From: Spirochaetes bacterium GWB1_60_80
Lineage (GTDB): Bacteria; Spirochaetota; Spirochaetia; Treponematales; UBA12059
DNA: 64,000 bases
Assembly (NCBI GenBank): GCA_001829185.1
Contig: MIAR01000023.1
Location: forward strand, 1-64,000
Direction: 5' to 3'
The notes under the pieces were generated by a model. That model did no database searches. It saw only the letters and a list, made by a program, of their open reading frames with translations, and had not been told where the DNA came from. A program made the translations under genes and the position numbers. This document shows positions 42,525 to 52,964 of this stretch, in pieces. The number at the start of each line of letters is the position of its first letter. Within the stretch, counting starts at the first letter, position 1.

Positions 42525-44780
42525 ATGGCTACTGAGAAGACCGGCGCTAAAGCCGCTACCGCTGACGGAAAGCCCGTCAAGACCGTCAAGCCGGCTTTGG
42601 TTGGCGGCGCCGCCGCCGTTAAACCGGCCGCCAAGGCCGCCAAGAGTTCCTCCAGTAAGGCTGCCAAACCCCGGAAGGCGGTCGCCAAAACCCTGGTTAT
42701 CGTCGAGTCGCCGGCCAAGGCCAAGACCATCGAGAAATATTTGGGCAACAAGTACACGGTGCTGGCTTCGATGGGTCACCTGATCGACCTGCCCAAGTCG
42801 CGCATGGGCGTCGACGTCGAGCACGACTTCACGCCCGAGTACCTGACTATCCGCGGCAAGGCCAAGCTGCTCAAGGACCTGCAGAAAGAAGCCAAGAAAT
42901 CCTGCGCCGTCATGCTGGCCTCTGATAACGACCGCGAGGGCGAGGCCATCGCCTACCATATCCGCAACGCGCTGGTCGACAAGCTGCCCGACCTGCAGAC
43001 CAGCCGCATCGTCTTCAATGAGATTACGCCCCAGGCCATCCGCGATGCCGTGCAGTCGCCGCACAGCCTGGACGAAGACAAGGTGAACGCCCAGAAGGCG
43101 CGGCGGGTGCTGGACCGCGTGGTCGGCTACAGCCTGTCGCCGCTGCTCTGGAAGAAGGTCAAGAATGGCCTGTCGGCCGGCCGGGTGCAATCGGTGGCCT
43201 TGCGCATTATTTGCGAGCGCGAGCGCGAGGTGGAGCAGTTTATTCCCGAGGAGTACTGGAGCCTGGAGGCCGATTTCAAGAAGGGCCGCTATGCCTTCTC
43301 GGCTGAGTTGGCCGCCTACCAAGGCGAGCGGCCGGCCCTGCGCAAGGAGTCTGACGTCCAGGCTATCATCAACGCCATTGACGGCCAGCCCTGCGTGGTG
43401 GCCGACGTGCGCGAGGCCGAGAAAACGGTCCGGCCCAAGCCGCCGTTCACCACTTCCACCCTGCAGCAGACCGCCGCCAACCGCCTGGGCTTCACCAGCA
43501 AGAAAACCATGCAGCTGGCCCAGCAGTTATACGAAGGTATCGCCCTGGGGAGCACCCGCATTGGCTTGATCACCTACATGCGTACCGACTCGGTGCGCCT
43601 GTCCGACCTGGCCCTGCAGGACGTGCGCGCCTGGATCGGTACAAACTATCCGGTGGAGCTGCCGGGTACCGTCGTTCCCTATGCCACCAGCAAGAAGGCC
43701 GAGGACGCCCACGAGGCCATTCGCCCCACCATGACCCAGTACACGCCGGACAGCGTTGCCAAGTACCTGTCCAAGGACCAGCTGCGCCTCTACACCATCA
43801 TCTGGGAACGCTTCGTCGCCTGCCAGATGATTCCGGCCCGCCTGCGCTCGACCACGGTCGACATCGCCGTCGGCCAGGCTACCTTCCGCGTTTCCACCTC
43901 GCGGGTGGTGGAGAAGGGTTTCCAGAAGGTAATCAAGCTGTTGGCCTCCAAGGAAGACAAGGAAGTCGTCGTGCCCGAACTGCGCTCTGGCGAGGAACTC
44001 AACCTGCAAGGCTACCGCCCGGAGCAGCATTTTACCCAGGGCCCGGCCCGCTTTACCGACGCCTCCATCATCAAGATGCTGGAGGAAAAGGGCATCGGGC
44101 GGCCTTCCACCTACGCGCCCATCATTTCGGTGTTATTGGAACGTTACTACGTGACCCGCGACAACAAGCAGCTGGTGCCCACCGCCCTCGGCCTGATCAT
44201 CAACGACCTTCTGGTAGCCTCCTTCCCGGACGTAGTCGACACCGGCTTCACCGCCGGCATGGAAACGATGCTCGACGAGGTGGAAGACAGCAAACGCGAC
44301 TGGGTAGCCACCCTCAAGGAATTTTACGGGCCGTTCAAGCTCAAGGTCGAAAACCTGATGGAAACTCTGGCCTCGGTGCGCGGCAAACTCGACGAGCCGA
44401 CCGACAAGGTCTGCGAGAAGTGCGGCAAGCCGATGGTCAAGAAACTCGGCCGCTTCGGTTTCTTCCTGGCCTGTTCCGGCTTCCCGGAATGCCGCAATAC
44501 CAAAAGCGTGCCGCTGGCCCGTTGCCCGCGCCCCGACTGTTCAGGCGAGATCGTCGCCCGGCGCAAGACCAAGGGTCGCGGCCGCGAGTTTTACGGCTGC
44601 AGCCGCTTCCCGGACTGCGATTTCGTCACCTACTTCAAGCCGACCAATACCTACTGCCCGAAGTGCGGCTGGTTCCTGGTGGAGCGTTTCGACAAGAAAC
44701 AGGGCTCGCATAAGGCCTGCATCAACCCGACCTGCGACTATCTGCACCTGCAAGGGGACGAGCATGTGCCAGAGAATTAA
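42525..44780 (+). CDS. topA: DNA topoisomerase I
   Basis: 751 residues; relaxes negative supercoils. The Toprim domain starts TLVIVESPAKAKTIEKYL with ASDNDREGEAIAYHI; the active-site Tyr351 lies in ITYMRTDSVRLS. Three C-terminal four-Cys zinc ribbons start at CEKCGKPM, CPRPDCSG and CPKCGWF. Residues 1-55 are an Ala/Lys/Ser-rich, histone-H1-like extension. AGGAG (42512-42516) fits ATG 42525; GTG 42516 overlaps it. Confidence 0.97.
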   Translation: MATEKTGAKAATADGKPVKTVKPALVGGAAAVKPAAKAAKSSSSKAAKPRKAVAKTLVIVESPAKAKTIEKYLGNKYTVLASMGHLIDLPKSRMGVDVEHDFTPEYLTIRGKAKLLKDLQKEAKKSCAVMLASDNDREGEAIAYHIRNALVDKLPDLQTSRIVFNEITPQAIRDAVQSPHSLDEDKVNAQKARRVLDRVVGYSLSPLLWKKVKNGLSAGRVQSVALRIICEREREVEQFIPEEYWSLEADFKKGRYAFSAELAAYQGERPALRKESDVQAIINAIDGQPCVVADVREAEKTVRPKPPFTTSTLQQTAANRLGFTSKKTMQLAQQLYEGIALGSTRIGLITYMRTDSVRLSDLALQDVRAWIGTNYPVELPGTVVPYATSKKAEDAHEAIRPTMTQYTPDSVAKYLSKDQLRLYTIIWERFVACQMIPARLRSTTVDIAVGQATFRVSTSRVVEKGFQKVIKLLASKEDKEVVVPELRSGEELNLQGYRPEQHFTQGPARFTDASIIKMLEEKGIGRPSTYAPIISVLLERYYVTRDNKQLVPTALGLIINDLLVASFPDVVDTGFTAGMETMLDEVEDSKRDWVATLKEFYGPFKLKVENLMETLASVRGKLDEPTDKVCEKCGKPMVKKLGRFGFFLACSGFPECRNTKSVPLARCPRPDCSGEIVARRKTKGRGREFYGCSRFPDCDFVTYFKPTNTYCPKCGWFLVERFDKKQGSHKACINPTCDYLHLQGDEHVPEN

Positions 44781-45741
44781 CGAGTACCTGGCCTACGCCG
44801 ACGGCGTGCGTTGCCTGTCGCGGCGCACCCTCGACGCTTACCGCGAGGATTTGCGGCTGTTCGAGGACTGCTGCCGGCGCCACGACCGTGACGTGCTGTC
44901 GGCCGGCGCTGCCGAGGTGCGCGCCTTCATGGCCGAGTTGGTCCAGCGCGGCTCGGCCAACGCCTCCGTCAACCGCGCCCTGTCGGCCGTCAAGGGGCTG
45001 TACCGCTACCTGGTGCGCTTCAAGCTGTGCCTGTCCAACCCGACCAGGGATATCGAGGGCCTGCCCAACCCGCGCCGGCTGCCGCACTTTTTGTTCGAGC
45101 AGGAGATGGCCGAATTCCTGGCCATGCCGGCCGACGATAGTTTCTGCGCCGCCCGCGACAAGGCGTTGTTCGAGTGCATGTACTCCACCGGTTGCCGCGT
45201 CTCCGAGATCGCGGCCATCCGGCTGGCCGAGCTGGATTTTGATACTCGCCGGGTCACCGTTCGCGGCAAGGGCTCCAAGGAGCGGGTGGTGTTCTTCTCC
45301 GTTCAGGCCATCAAGGCTATCGCCGGCTATCTGCCCTACCGCGCGGCCCGCGTCAAGCGCGACCACCCGGAGGTACATCTGTTCATCAATGCCCGGGGCG
45401 GGGCTTTAAGCCCGCGCGGCATCGCCTGGCTGGTGGAACGCTATGCCCTGCGCTCCGGCCTGCAAAAGCCGTTGTCGCCGCATGGTTTCCGCCATTCTTT
45501 CGCCACCCACCTGGTCAGTAACGGCGCCGACATCCGCACCGTCCAGGCCATGTTAGGGCATGAGAGCATCTCGACTACCCAAATTTACACGCATGTCAAT
45601 CTGGAGCACTTGCGCGCCGTCTACGCCAAGGCTCATCCGCACGCCGCCCGCCAGCGACCCAAGCCGGCCGCTACAGCGCGCCCCAAAATCGGCACTGAGG
45701 CCGCCCCGGCCAGTCCGGGCAGCCTGGAGGATACACCATGA
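44764..45741 (+). CDS. xerC: Tyrosine recombinase XerC type (copy 2)
   Basis: 325 residues. Catalytic residues are in [12 protein letters not shown] (Arg), [11 protein letters not shown] (Lys), [12 protein letters not shown] and [15 protein letters not shown] (Tyr). A 30-residue Pro/Ala-rich tail follows. It overlaps topA by 17 nt and hslV by 4 nt (ATGA). This topA-xer-hslVU order matches the codV/xerC cluster of many Gram-positives and treponemes, so the XerC name is more secure here than for copy 1. Confidence 0.9.
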   Translation: MCQRINEYLAYADGVRCLSRRTLDAYREDLRLFEDCCRRHDRDVLSAGAAEVRAFMAELVQRGSANASVNRALSAVKGLYRYLVRFKLCLSNPTRDIEGLPNPRRLPHFLFEQEMAEFLAMPADDSFCAARDKALFECMYSTGCRVSEIAAIRLAELDFDTRRVTVRGKGSKERVVFFSVQAIKAIAGYLPYRAARVKRDHPEVHLFINARGGALSPRGIAWLVERYALRSGLQKPLSPHGFRHSFATHLVSNGADIRTVQAMLGHESISTTQIYTHVNLEHLRAVYAKAHPHAARQRPKPAATARPKIGTEAAPASPGSLEDTP

Positions 45742-46267
45742 AATTCCGATCAACCACCATTCTGGCCGTCCGACGCGACGGCAAGGTAGCCATGGCCGGC
45801 GACGGCCAGGTCAGCATGGGCAATACCGTCATGAAGAGCAACGCCCGCAAGGTGCGCACCATTTACGACGGCAAGATACTGACCGGCTTTGCCGGCGCCA
45901 CGGCCGACGCCTTCACCCTGTTGGAGCATTTCGAGATCAAAGTTAAGGAATATTCCGGCGACCTGACCCGGGCGGCCGTCGAGCTGGCCAAGGACTGGCG
46001 CACCGACAAGATGCTGCGCCGCCTGGAGGCCCTGCTGCTGGTGGCCGACAAGGACAAGACCCTGCTCTTGTCCGGCACCGGTGACGTCATCGAGCCGGCC
46101 GAGGCGGCCATCGCCATCGGCTCCGGCGGCCCCTACGCCTACGCCGCCGCCCTGGCTTACCTGGACGGCACGGCGTTGTCGGCGGCCGACATCGCCAAGC
46201 GCAGCTTGAGCATCGCCGGCGGCATCTGCATCTATACCAACGAGCGAATCATGGTGGAGGAGTTGTA

Positions 46268-46268
<1 letters not shown>
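45738..46268 (+). CDS. hslV: ATP-dependent protease subunit HslV (ClpQ)
   Basis: 176 residues; threonine peptidase forming a double ring capped by HslU. N-terminus [26 protein letters not shown]: a four- or five-residue propeptide would expose Ser5 or Thr6 as nucleophile. [23 protein letters not shown] is typical. Overlaps xerC and, by one base, hslU. Confidence 0.96.
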
Positions 46269-47739
<1,471 letters not shown>

Positions 47740-47758
<19 letters not shown>

Positions 47759-47787
47759 ATTATTATGGCAAAATTCATCTTGTAGAC
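47740..47787 (+). repeat. Duplicated hslU stop region
   Basis: GGCTAAGTTCATCTTGTAGA (47740-47759) recurs as GGCAAAATTCATCTTGTAGA (47768-47787), 28 bp apart, with two differences. The second copy preceded by AT reads MAKFIL-stop. It looks like a small tandem duplication just behind hslU. Confidence 0.75.
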
Positions 47788-47823
47788 AGAATTGCCGATA
47801 CATAGGAAAGAACGGAGGACGAC

Positions 47824-48243
47824 ATGCTTGAGAATACCGGTTTTGGACGCAGCGTCGAGATGCTGCAGCGTTCGATGGACGTCAGCCTGCTGCGCCGCGA
47901 CGTCATCGCCAACAACATCGCCAACGCCGACGTGCCCAACTACAAGCGTTCCGTCATCAATTTCGAGGCGACGCTCAGCCGGGCGGTGGAGGCGGAAGAC
48001 CTGCAGCCGCGGCTGCTCTTGGCCACTACCGACGAGCGGCACATCAGCAACGACCGCCAGACCGACTGGCGCAGCGTGCAGCCGCGTCGGGTGCTCGACT
48101 ACCTGTCGACCGAGAAGAACAACGGCAACAACGTCAATCCGGAAGAGGAATTCATGGACGCCATGACCAACCAGCTGACGTACTCGCTGATGACTCAGGC
48201 CGTTAACTTTGAATTCAACCAGGTTAACCTGGTGCTGCGCTGA
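47824..48243 (+). CDS. flgB: Flagellar rod protein FlgB
   Basis: 139 residues; proximal rod of the periplasmic flagellum. LLRRDVIANNIANADVPNYKR is the conserved rod/hook N-terminal motif; the C-terminal helix (MTNQLTYSLMTQAVNFEFNQVNLVL) is the partner segment. CGGAGGAC precedes ATG 47824 by 7 nt. First gene of the fla operon, 65 bp after hslU. Confidence 0.95.
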   Translation: MLENTGFGRSVEMLQRSMDVSLLRRDVIANNIANADVPNYKRSVINFEATLSRAVEAEDLQPRLLLATTDERHISNDRQTDWRSVQPRRVLDYLSTEKNNGNNVNPEEEFMDAMTNQLTYSLMTQAVNFEFNQVNLVLR

Positions 48244-48293
48244 AAATAGACCGAGGGGTGGCCGGCATTGTGGCGGCTTAAGGAGGAGTGAAG

Positions 48294-48752
48294 ATGGGCA
48301 TGTTTACCAGTATCAATATAGCGGCCAGCGGCATGACGGTGGAGCGGATCCGCCAGGATGTCATATCCAACAATATCGCCAACCAGGGTACCACCCGAAC
48401 GCCGGAAGGCGGCGTCTTCCGGCGCAGCCGGGTGGTCCTCGAGCCGGTCACCGATACGCCGTATTTCCGGCTGCCCTTCCTGCCCAAGCAGTGGGACGAA
48501 GGCGCCGGCGCCGGAGTGCGCGTCTCCGAGATCCAGGAAGACCGCTCCACCGAGACCCGCCTGGTCTACGACCCGACCCATCCGGACGCCATCATGACTG
48601 GGCCGCGGGCCGGCTATGTCGAGATGCCGAACGTCAACATCGTCACCGAGATGGTCGACCTGATCGCCGCTTCGCGCGCCTATGAGGCCAACGCCGCCAT
48701 CGTCAATGGATCCAAGGCCATGTTCATGAAGGCCCTGGAAATCGGGAGGTAA
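48294..48752 (+). CDS. flgC: Flagellar rod protein FlgC
   Basis: 152 residues. FTSINIAASGMTVERIRQDVISNNIANQGTTRTPEGG and the C-terminal NVNIVTEMVDLIAASRAYEANAAIVNGSKAM are the rod-family ends. GGAGG (48282-48286) lies 7 nt before ATG 48294; a GTG at 48288 is inside that site. Confidence 0.95.
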   Translation: MGMFTSINIAASGMTVERIRQDVISNNIANQGTTRTPEGGVFRRSRVVLEPVTDTPYFRLPFLPKQWDEGAGAGVRVSEIQEDRSTETRLVYDPTHPDAIMTGPRAGYVEMPNVNIVTEMVDLIAASRAYEANAAIVNGSKAMFMKALEIGR

Positions 48753-48756
48753 GTAA

Positions 48757-49167
48757 ATGTCGACAATAATGCCGCTCGACGCGGTCAGCCTGTTCAACCG
48801 CGCCATGGGCGTTCAAGGCAACACGACGCTGCTGGAGCCGGGCCAGTCGGCCGTGCCGGCCCGCGGCCGCCAGGTGGAGCTACTGCGCACCGACCCCCGG
48901 CACATGATGCCCGGCGGCGTCATGGCTAGCCTGGACGAGGAGAGGGCGCCGACCTTCGACGAGGCCATGCTGGAGGCCCTGAACGGCGTCAACGACCTGC
49001 AGCTGGAAAGCAGCGACGCCATCGAGACGATGATGACCAATCCGGACGCCGTCGACCCGCACGACGTCACCATCGCCATGGCCAAGGCCAATATGTCGCT
49101 TAATATCACGCGCACCGTGCTGGACCGGGTGGTCCGGGCCTGGCGCGACCTGATCAATACGCGCTGA
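48757..49167 (+). CDS. fliE: Flagellar hook-basal body protein FliE
   Basis: 136 residues, longer than the usual ~100-110. The C-terminal half (FDEAMLEALNGVNDLQLESSDAIETM...DPHDVTIAMAKANMSLNITRTVLDRVVRAWRDL) is typical FliE; it connects MS ring and rod. The N-terminal 50 residues are less conserved. Four nt after flgC. Confidence 0.93.
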   Translation: MSTIMPLDAVSLFNRAMGVQGNTTLLEPGQSAVPARGRQVELLRTDPRHMMPGGVMASLDEERAPTFDEAMLEALNGVNDLQLESSDAIETMMTNPDAVDPHDVTIAMAKANMSLNITRTVLDRVVRAWRDLINTR

Positions 49168-49268
49168 CGATGAGGCGCCGGCCGGGACTGACAGCCCGCT
49201 GACCGCCACTGCTTGAATCGGCCGGCGAGAGCCGCGCCCTGTTCAGTCTTCTGGGAGGGGGAACGAAC

Positions 49269-50972
49269 ATGAATGCCATAAAAGAATTTTTTAACCGCAT
49301 CAAGACCGCCTGGACCAGTTGGGGCCTGCCCCAGAAACTGATCCTGATCGGCGTCGCCCTGGCCCTGATCATCGCCGCGGTGGTGCTGATCGGCGTGTCG
49401 CGCACCCCCACCATGGTCCGCCTGATCAACACGCCCATCCAGGACGGCGAGGAACTGCGCCGCATCACCAGCCGGCTGGACCGCGAGAACATCGCCTTCA
49501 GCGTCGGCGAGGGCAACGTCCTCTACGTCAAGAACGAGCAGGTGCGGACCGACGCCATCTCCATCCTGATGCGCGAGGACCTCATCCCGGAAGGCACCAG
49601 CCTGTGGTCGGTCTTCGCCATCGACCGCTTTACGGTGACCGACTTCGAGCGCAACGTCAACCTGCGCCAGGCCATCATCCAGGAAGTGACGCGCCACATC
49701 GAGGCCATCGAGGCCATCGACAAGGCCAACGTCATCCTGGAGATGCCCGAGGAGACGCTCTTCGCCGCCGAGCAGAAGCCGATCACGGCCAGCGTCATCC
49801 TCTACCCGCGGCCGGGTTCGGACATCGCCACCAACCGCCAGCAGCTGGAAGGCATCCAGAAGATCATCCTGTTCGCCGTCTCCGGCCTGACGCCGGAAAA
49901 CATCGTCATCACCGACCAGAACGGCATCATCCTGAACGATTTCGCCGGCATGGAGGACTTTGACCGCCTGGAGCGCACCCGGCGCGAACAGCAGCTGATC
50001 CAGCGCATCGAGGCCCAGTACCGGGCCGCCGTGCTGACCGCCCTGCAGAATACCTTCACCGCTGACCGGGTGCGTGACCTGAACATCAAGATCGACATGG
50101 ACATGAGCAAGATGAACGTCACCACCCTGGAACACTTCCCGTTCACCATCAAGCCGGACAACCCGATTACGCCCTACGACGACTCGGACATCCGACCCAG
50201 CGTTCGCCTGTCCACCACCGAGGAAACTTACACCTACCAGGGCACCGGCTTCAATCCGGAAGGTCCGGCCGGCATGGAGGGCCAGACCTCGCCGGCTTAT
50301 CGCGACCTGCAGAACATGGTCGGCTCGGCCGAAACCACCAGCGTAGTGGCCAACGAGGCCATCAACCGCCGCGACATTGTCGAGGACCGCTCGCCCAGCA
50401 TGGACCGCGTCACCGTTTCGGTGAACATCGACGGCGTCTGGCGCTGGAAGTACGATGACAAGAACCAGCCGCTGATCGGGCCGGACGGCAGCATCGAGCG
50501 CGAGTACGTCGCCGTGCCCCAGGAGGTGCTGGATAGCGCCACCGCCTTGATCCGCGACTCGATCGGCTACGACCGGGCCCGCGGCGATTCGGTAACGGTG
50601 CGCAGCATCCAGTTTGACCGGTCGGCCCAGTTCAAGGCCGAGGATGCCGAGTACTTGCGCAAAGCGCAGGTAAACCAGATAATCCTCTATTCGCTGATCG
50701 GTCTGGCCGCGTTGCTGATCGCCTTTATCGTCTTCCGGATGGTGTCGCGCGAGCTGGAGCGCCGCCGCCGCATCGCTGAGGAAAAACGGGCCCTCGAGCA
50801 GCAGATGATGCGCGAGAACGCCATCCGCCAGGCCGAGGAACAGAATATCGAAGTCTCGATGTCGGTCGAGGAGCGGAAAAGGCTTGACTTGCAGGAGCAC
50901 GCCATTAATATGGCAAAAGAGCATCCCGAGGACGTGGCCCAGCTGATACGCACCTGGCTCAGGGAGGAATAA
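49269..50972 (+). CDS. fliF: Flagellar MS-ring protein FliF
   Basis: 567 residues: N-terminal transmembrane helix (about 22-45), two ring-building domains (including RQAIIQEVTRHIEAIEAIDKANVILEMPEE and ASVILYPRPG), a second transmembrane helix (about 475-495) and a cytosolic FliG-binding tail ending HPEDVAQLIRTWLREE. GGGAGGGGGA precedes ATG 49269. Confidence 0.97.
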   Translation: MNAIKEFFNRIKTAWTSWGLPQKLILIGVALALIIAAVVLIGVSRTPTMVRLINTPIQDGEELRRITSRLDRENIAFSVGEGNVLYVKNEQVRTDAISILMREDLIPEGTSLWSVFAIDRFTVTDFERNVNLRQAIIQEVTRHIEAIEAIDKANVILEMPEETLFAAEQKPITASVILYPRPGSDIATNRQQLEGIQKIILFAVSGLTPENIVITDQNGIILNDFAGMEDFDRLERTRREQQLIQRIEAQYRAAVLTALQNTFTADRVRDLNIKIDMDMSKMNVTTLEHFPFTIKPDNPITPYDDSDIRPSVRLSTTEETYTYQGTGFNPEGPAGMEGQTSPAYRDLQNMVGSAETTSVVANEAINRRDIVEDRSPSMDRVTVSVNIDGVWRWKYDDKNQPLIGPDGSIEREYVAVPQEVLDSATALIRDSIGYDRARGDSVTVRSIQFDRSAQFKAEDAEYLRKAQVNQIILYSLIGLAALLIAFIVFRMVSRELERRRRIAEEKRALEQQMMRENAIRQAEEQNIEVSMSVEERKRLDLQEHAINMAKEHPEDVAQLIRTWLREE

Positions 50973-50976
50973 GATC

Positions 50977-52032
50977 ATGGCCGAAACGGCGCCCGCCAAA
51001 GGTAAGACTTCCGGCAAGAAACCGAAAAGCATCAAGGAGCTGTCGGGTCGCCAGAAAGCCGCTATTTTTCTCATTACCCTGGGCAGCGAGATCTCATCCG
51101 AGATCTTCAAGCACCTGCGCGAAGACGAGATCGAGACCCTGACCTTCGAGATCGCCCGGCTGGAGAACGTCGAGCCGGAGCTCAAGGACATGATCCTGCT
51201 GGAGTTCCAGGAATTGATGATGGCCAGCGACTTCATCTCCACCGGCGGTATCGACTACGCCCGCGAGCTCTTGGAGAAGTCGCTGGGCTCGCAGAAGGCC
51301 ATCGACATCATCAACCGCCTGACCAGTTCGCTGCAGGTGCGGCCCTTCGACTTCATCCGCCGCACCGATCCGGCCAACTTGCTCAACTTTATCCAGACCG
51401 AGCATCCGCAGACTATTGCCTTGATCCTGGCCTATCTGGAGCCGAACAAGGCCAGCTACATCCTGACTAAACTGCCCAAGGAGCATCAATCCGACGTGGC
51501 CCGGCGCATCGCCACCATGGACCGTACCTCCCCGGAAGTGTTGCGCGAGGTGGAACGGGTGCTGGAAAAGAAACTGTCCACCCTGTCCAGCGAGGATTAT
51601 ACGGCGGCCGGCGGCGTCGACGCCATCGTCGAGATTCTCAACCTGGCCGACCGAACCACGGAGAAAGGCATCCTCGAGGCCCTGGAAGAGGAAAATCCCG
51701 AACTGGCCGAAGAAATCAAGAAGAAGATGTTCGTGTTCGAGGACTTGGTGATGCTCGACAACCGCTCCATCCAAAAGGTGCTGCGCGAGGTCGATACCCA
51801 GGACCTGACGCGGGCCCTCAAAGGCGTCGACAGCGAGGTGCAGGACAAGATATTCCAGAACATGTCCAAGCGCGGCGCCCAGGCCCTCAAGGAAGACATG
51901 GAATACATGGGGCCGGTGCGCATCAAGGACGTCGAGGAAGCGCAGCAGAAGATCGTGGCGGTCATCCGCCACCTTGAGGATTCCGGCGAGATCGTCATCG
52001 CCCGCGGCGAAGACGACCAGTTGATACAATAA
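50977..52032 (+). CDS. fliG: Flagellar switch protein FliG
   Basis: 351 residues; rotor protein that contacts MotA. SGRQKAAIFLITLGSEISSEIFKHL at the N-domain, EHPQTIALILAYL in the middle, and FVFEDLVMLDNRSIQKVLREVD...ALKGVD in the C-terminal torque helix with the charged residues. GGGAGGA lies 8 nt before ATG 50977. Confidence 0.97.
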   Translation: MAETAPAKGKTSGKKPKSIKELSGRQKAAIFLITLGSEISSEIFKHLREDEIETLTFEIARLENVEPELKDMILLEFQELMMASDFISTGGIDYARELLEKSLGSQKAIDIINRLTSSLQVRPFDFIRRTDPANLLNFIQTEHPQTIALILAYLEPNKASYILTKLPKEHQSDVARRIATMDRTSPEVLREVERVLEKKLSTLSSEDYTAAGGVDAIVEILNLADRTTEKGILEALEEENPELAEEIKKKMFVFEDLVMLDNRSIQKVLREVDTQDLTRALKGVDSEVQDKIFQNMSKRGAQALKEDMEYMGPVRIKDVEEAQQKIVAVIRHLEDSGEIVIARGEDDQLIQ

Positions 52033-52044
52033 GGGGACGTTGGC

Positions 52045-52962
52045 ATGGCAAAAACCGTATTCAGGCCGCAGGAAACCGTACCCCTCAGCAGCGCCTTCAT
52101 CGTCGGCAGCAAGTACGCCGCCGCCGTGGAGGAGGAAGTCGAGGAAGTTTCCGCCGTCGAGGAATATACCGGCCCCACCGCCGACGACCTCCGGCGCGAG
52201 GCCGAGGCCTTCAAGCTGGCCTGGGAGAACGAGAAAAATGCCATGCAGGCCGCCGCCCGGGCCGAGGCTGACGATATCGTCGCCAAGGCCGAGGCTACGG
52301 CCTTTGACGAGGTGAAGCGCAAGAACGACCAGGCCCTCAAGATTCGGCACGAGGCCGAAGCCGGCGCCGAAGCCGCCATCAAGGCAGCCGAGTCCAAGAT
52401 CGGCGAACTGGAGCGCCTCGCCCAGGGCCGCATCGACGAGGTGACCAAGGCCGCCCAGAAAAAGGGTTTTGACCAGGGGCGCGAGGAAGGCTTCCGCGAA
52501 GGCAAGAACGAGGTCGAGCGCCTGATCAACCGCCTGCACGTCATCTTAGAGCGGGCCATGGATAAGCGGGCCGACATCCTGGACCAGACCGAGGGCCAGA
52601 TCATTGAGCTGGTGCTGCTGGTCTCGCGCAAGGTGGTCAAGACCATTTCCGAAAACCAGAAGAACGTCGTCGTTTCCAATATCGCCCAGGCCCTGCGCAA
52701 ACTCAAGGCGCGCAGCGAGGTCGTCATCCGCGTTAACCTGGCCGACCTGCAGCTTACATCCGACCACGTCAAGGACTTCGTCGAGCTGGCCGAGAACGCC
52801 AAGCGCATCTCGGTGGTCGAGGATTCGGCCGTCGACCGCGGCGGCTGCGTCATCGAGACCGACTTCGGCGAGATCGATGCCCGCATCCAGAGCCAGCTGC
52901 GCGAGCTCGAGGAAAAAATCCTGGATATTTCGCCGATCAAGTCGCGCGGCAAGGCGCAATAG
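52045..52962 (+). CDS. fliH: Flagellar export protein FliH
   Basis: 305 residues; regulator and stator of the FliI ATPase. Residues about 50-180 are a long charged coiled coil, with GFDQGREEGFREGKNEVERL resembling the Gly-spaced FliH motif, then a globular C-terminal domain (NVVVSNIAQALRKLKARSEVVIRVN...GGCVIETDFGEIDARIQSQL). Starts 12 nt after fliG, two nt before fliI. Confidence 0.92.
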   Translation: MAKTVFRPQETVPLSSAFIVGSKYAAAVEEEVEEVSAVEEYTGPTADDLRREAEAFKLAWENEKNAMQAAARAEADDIVAKAEATAFDEVKRKNDQALKIRHEAEAGAEAAIKAAESKIGELERLAQGRIDEVTKAAQKKGFDQGREEGFREGKNEVERLINRLHVILERAMDKRADILDQTEGQIIELVLLVSRKVVKTISENQKNVVVSNIAQALRKLKARSEVVIRVNLADLQLTSDHVKDFVELAENAKRISVVEDSAVDRGGCVIETDFGEIDARIQSQLRELEEKILDISPIKSRGKAQ

Positions 52963-52964
52963 AC

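Noticed and set aside
47794-47800. GCCGATA before flgB as sigma28 promoter
   Set aside because: The last base differs and no TAAA-type -35 is found at proper spacing; left as a weak possibility only.
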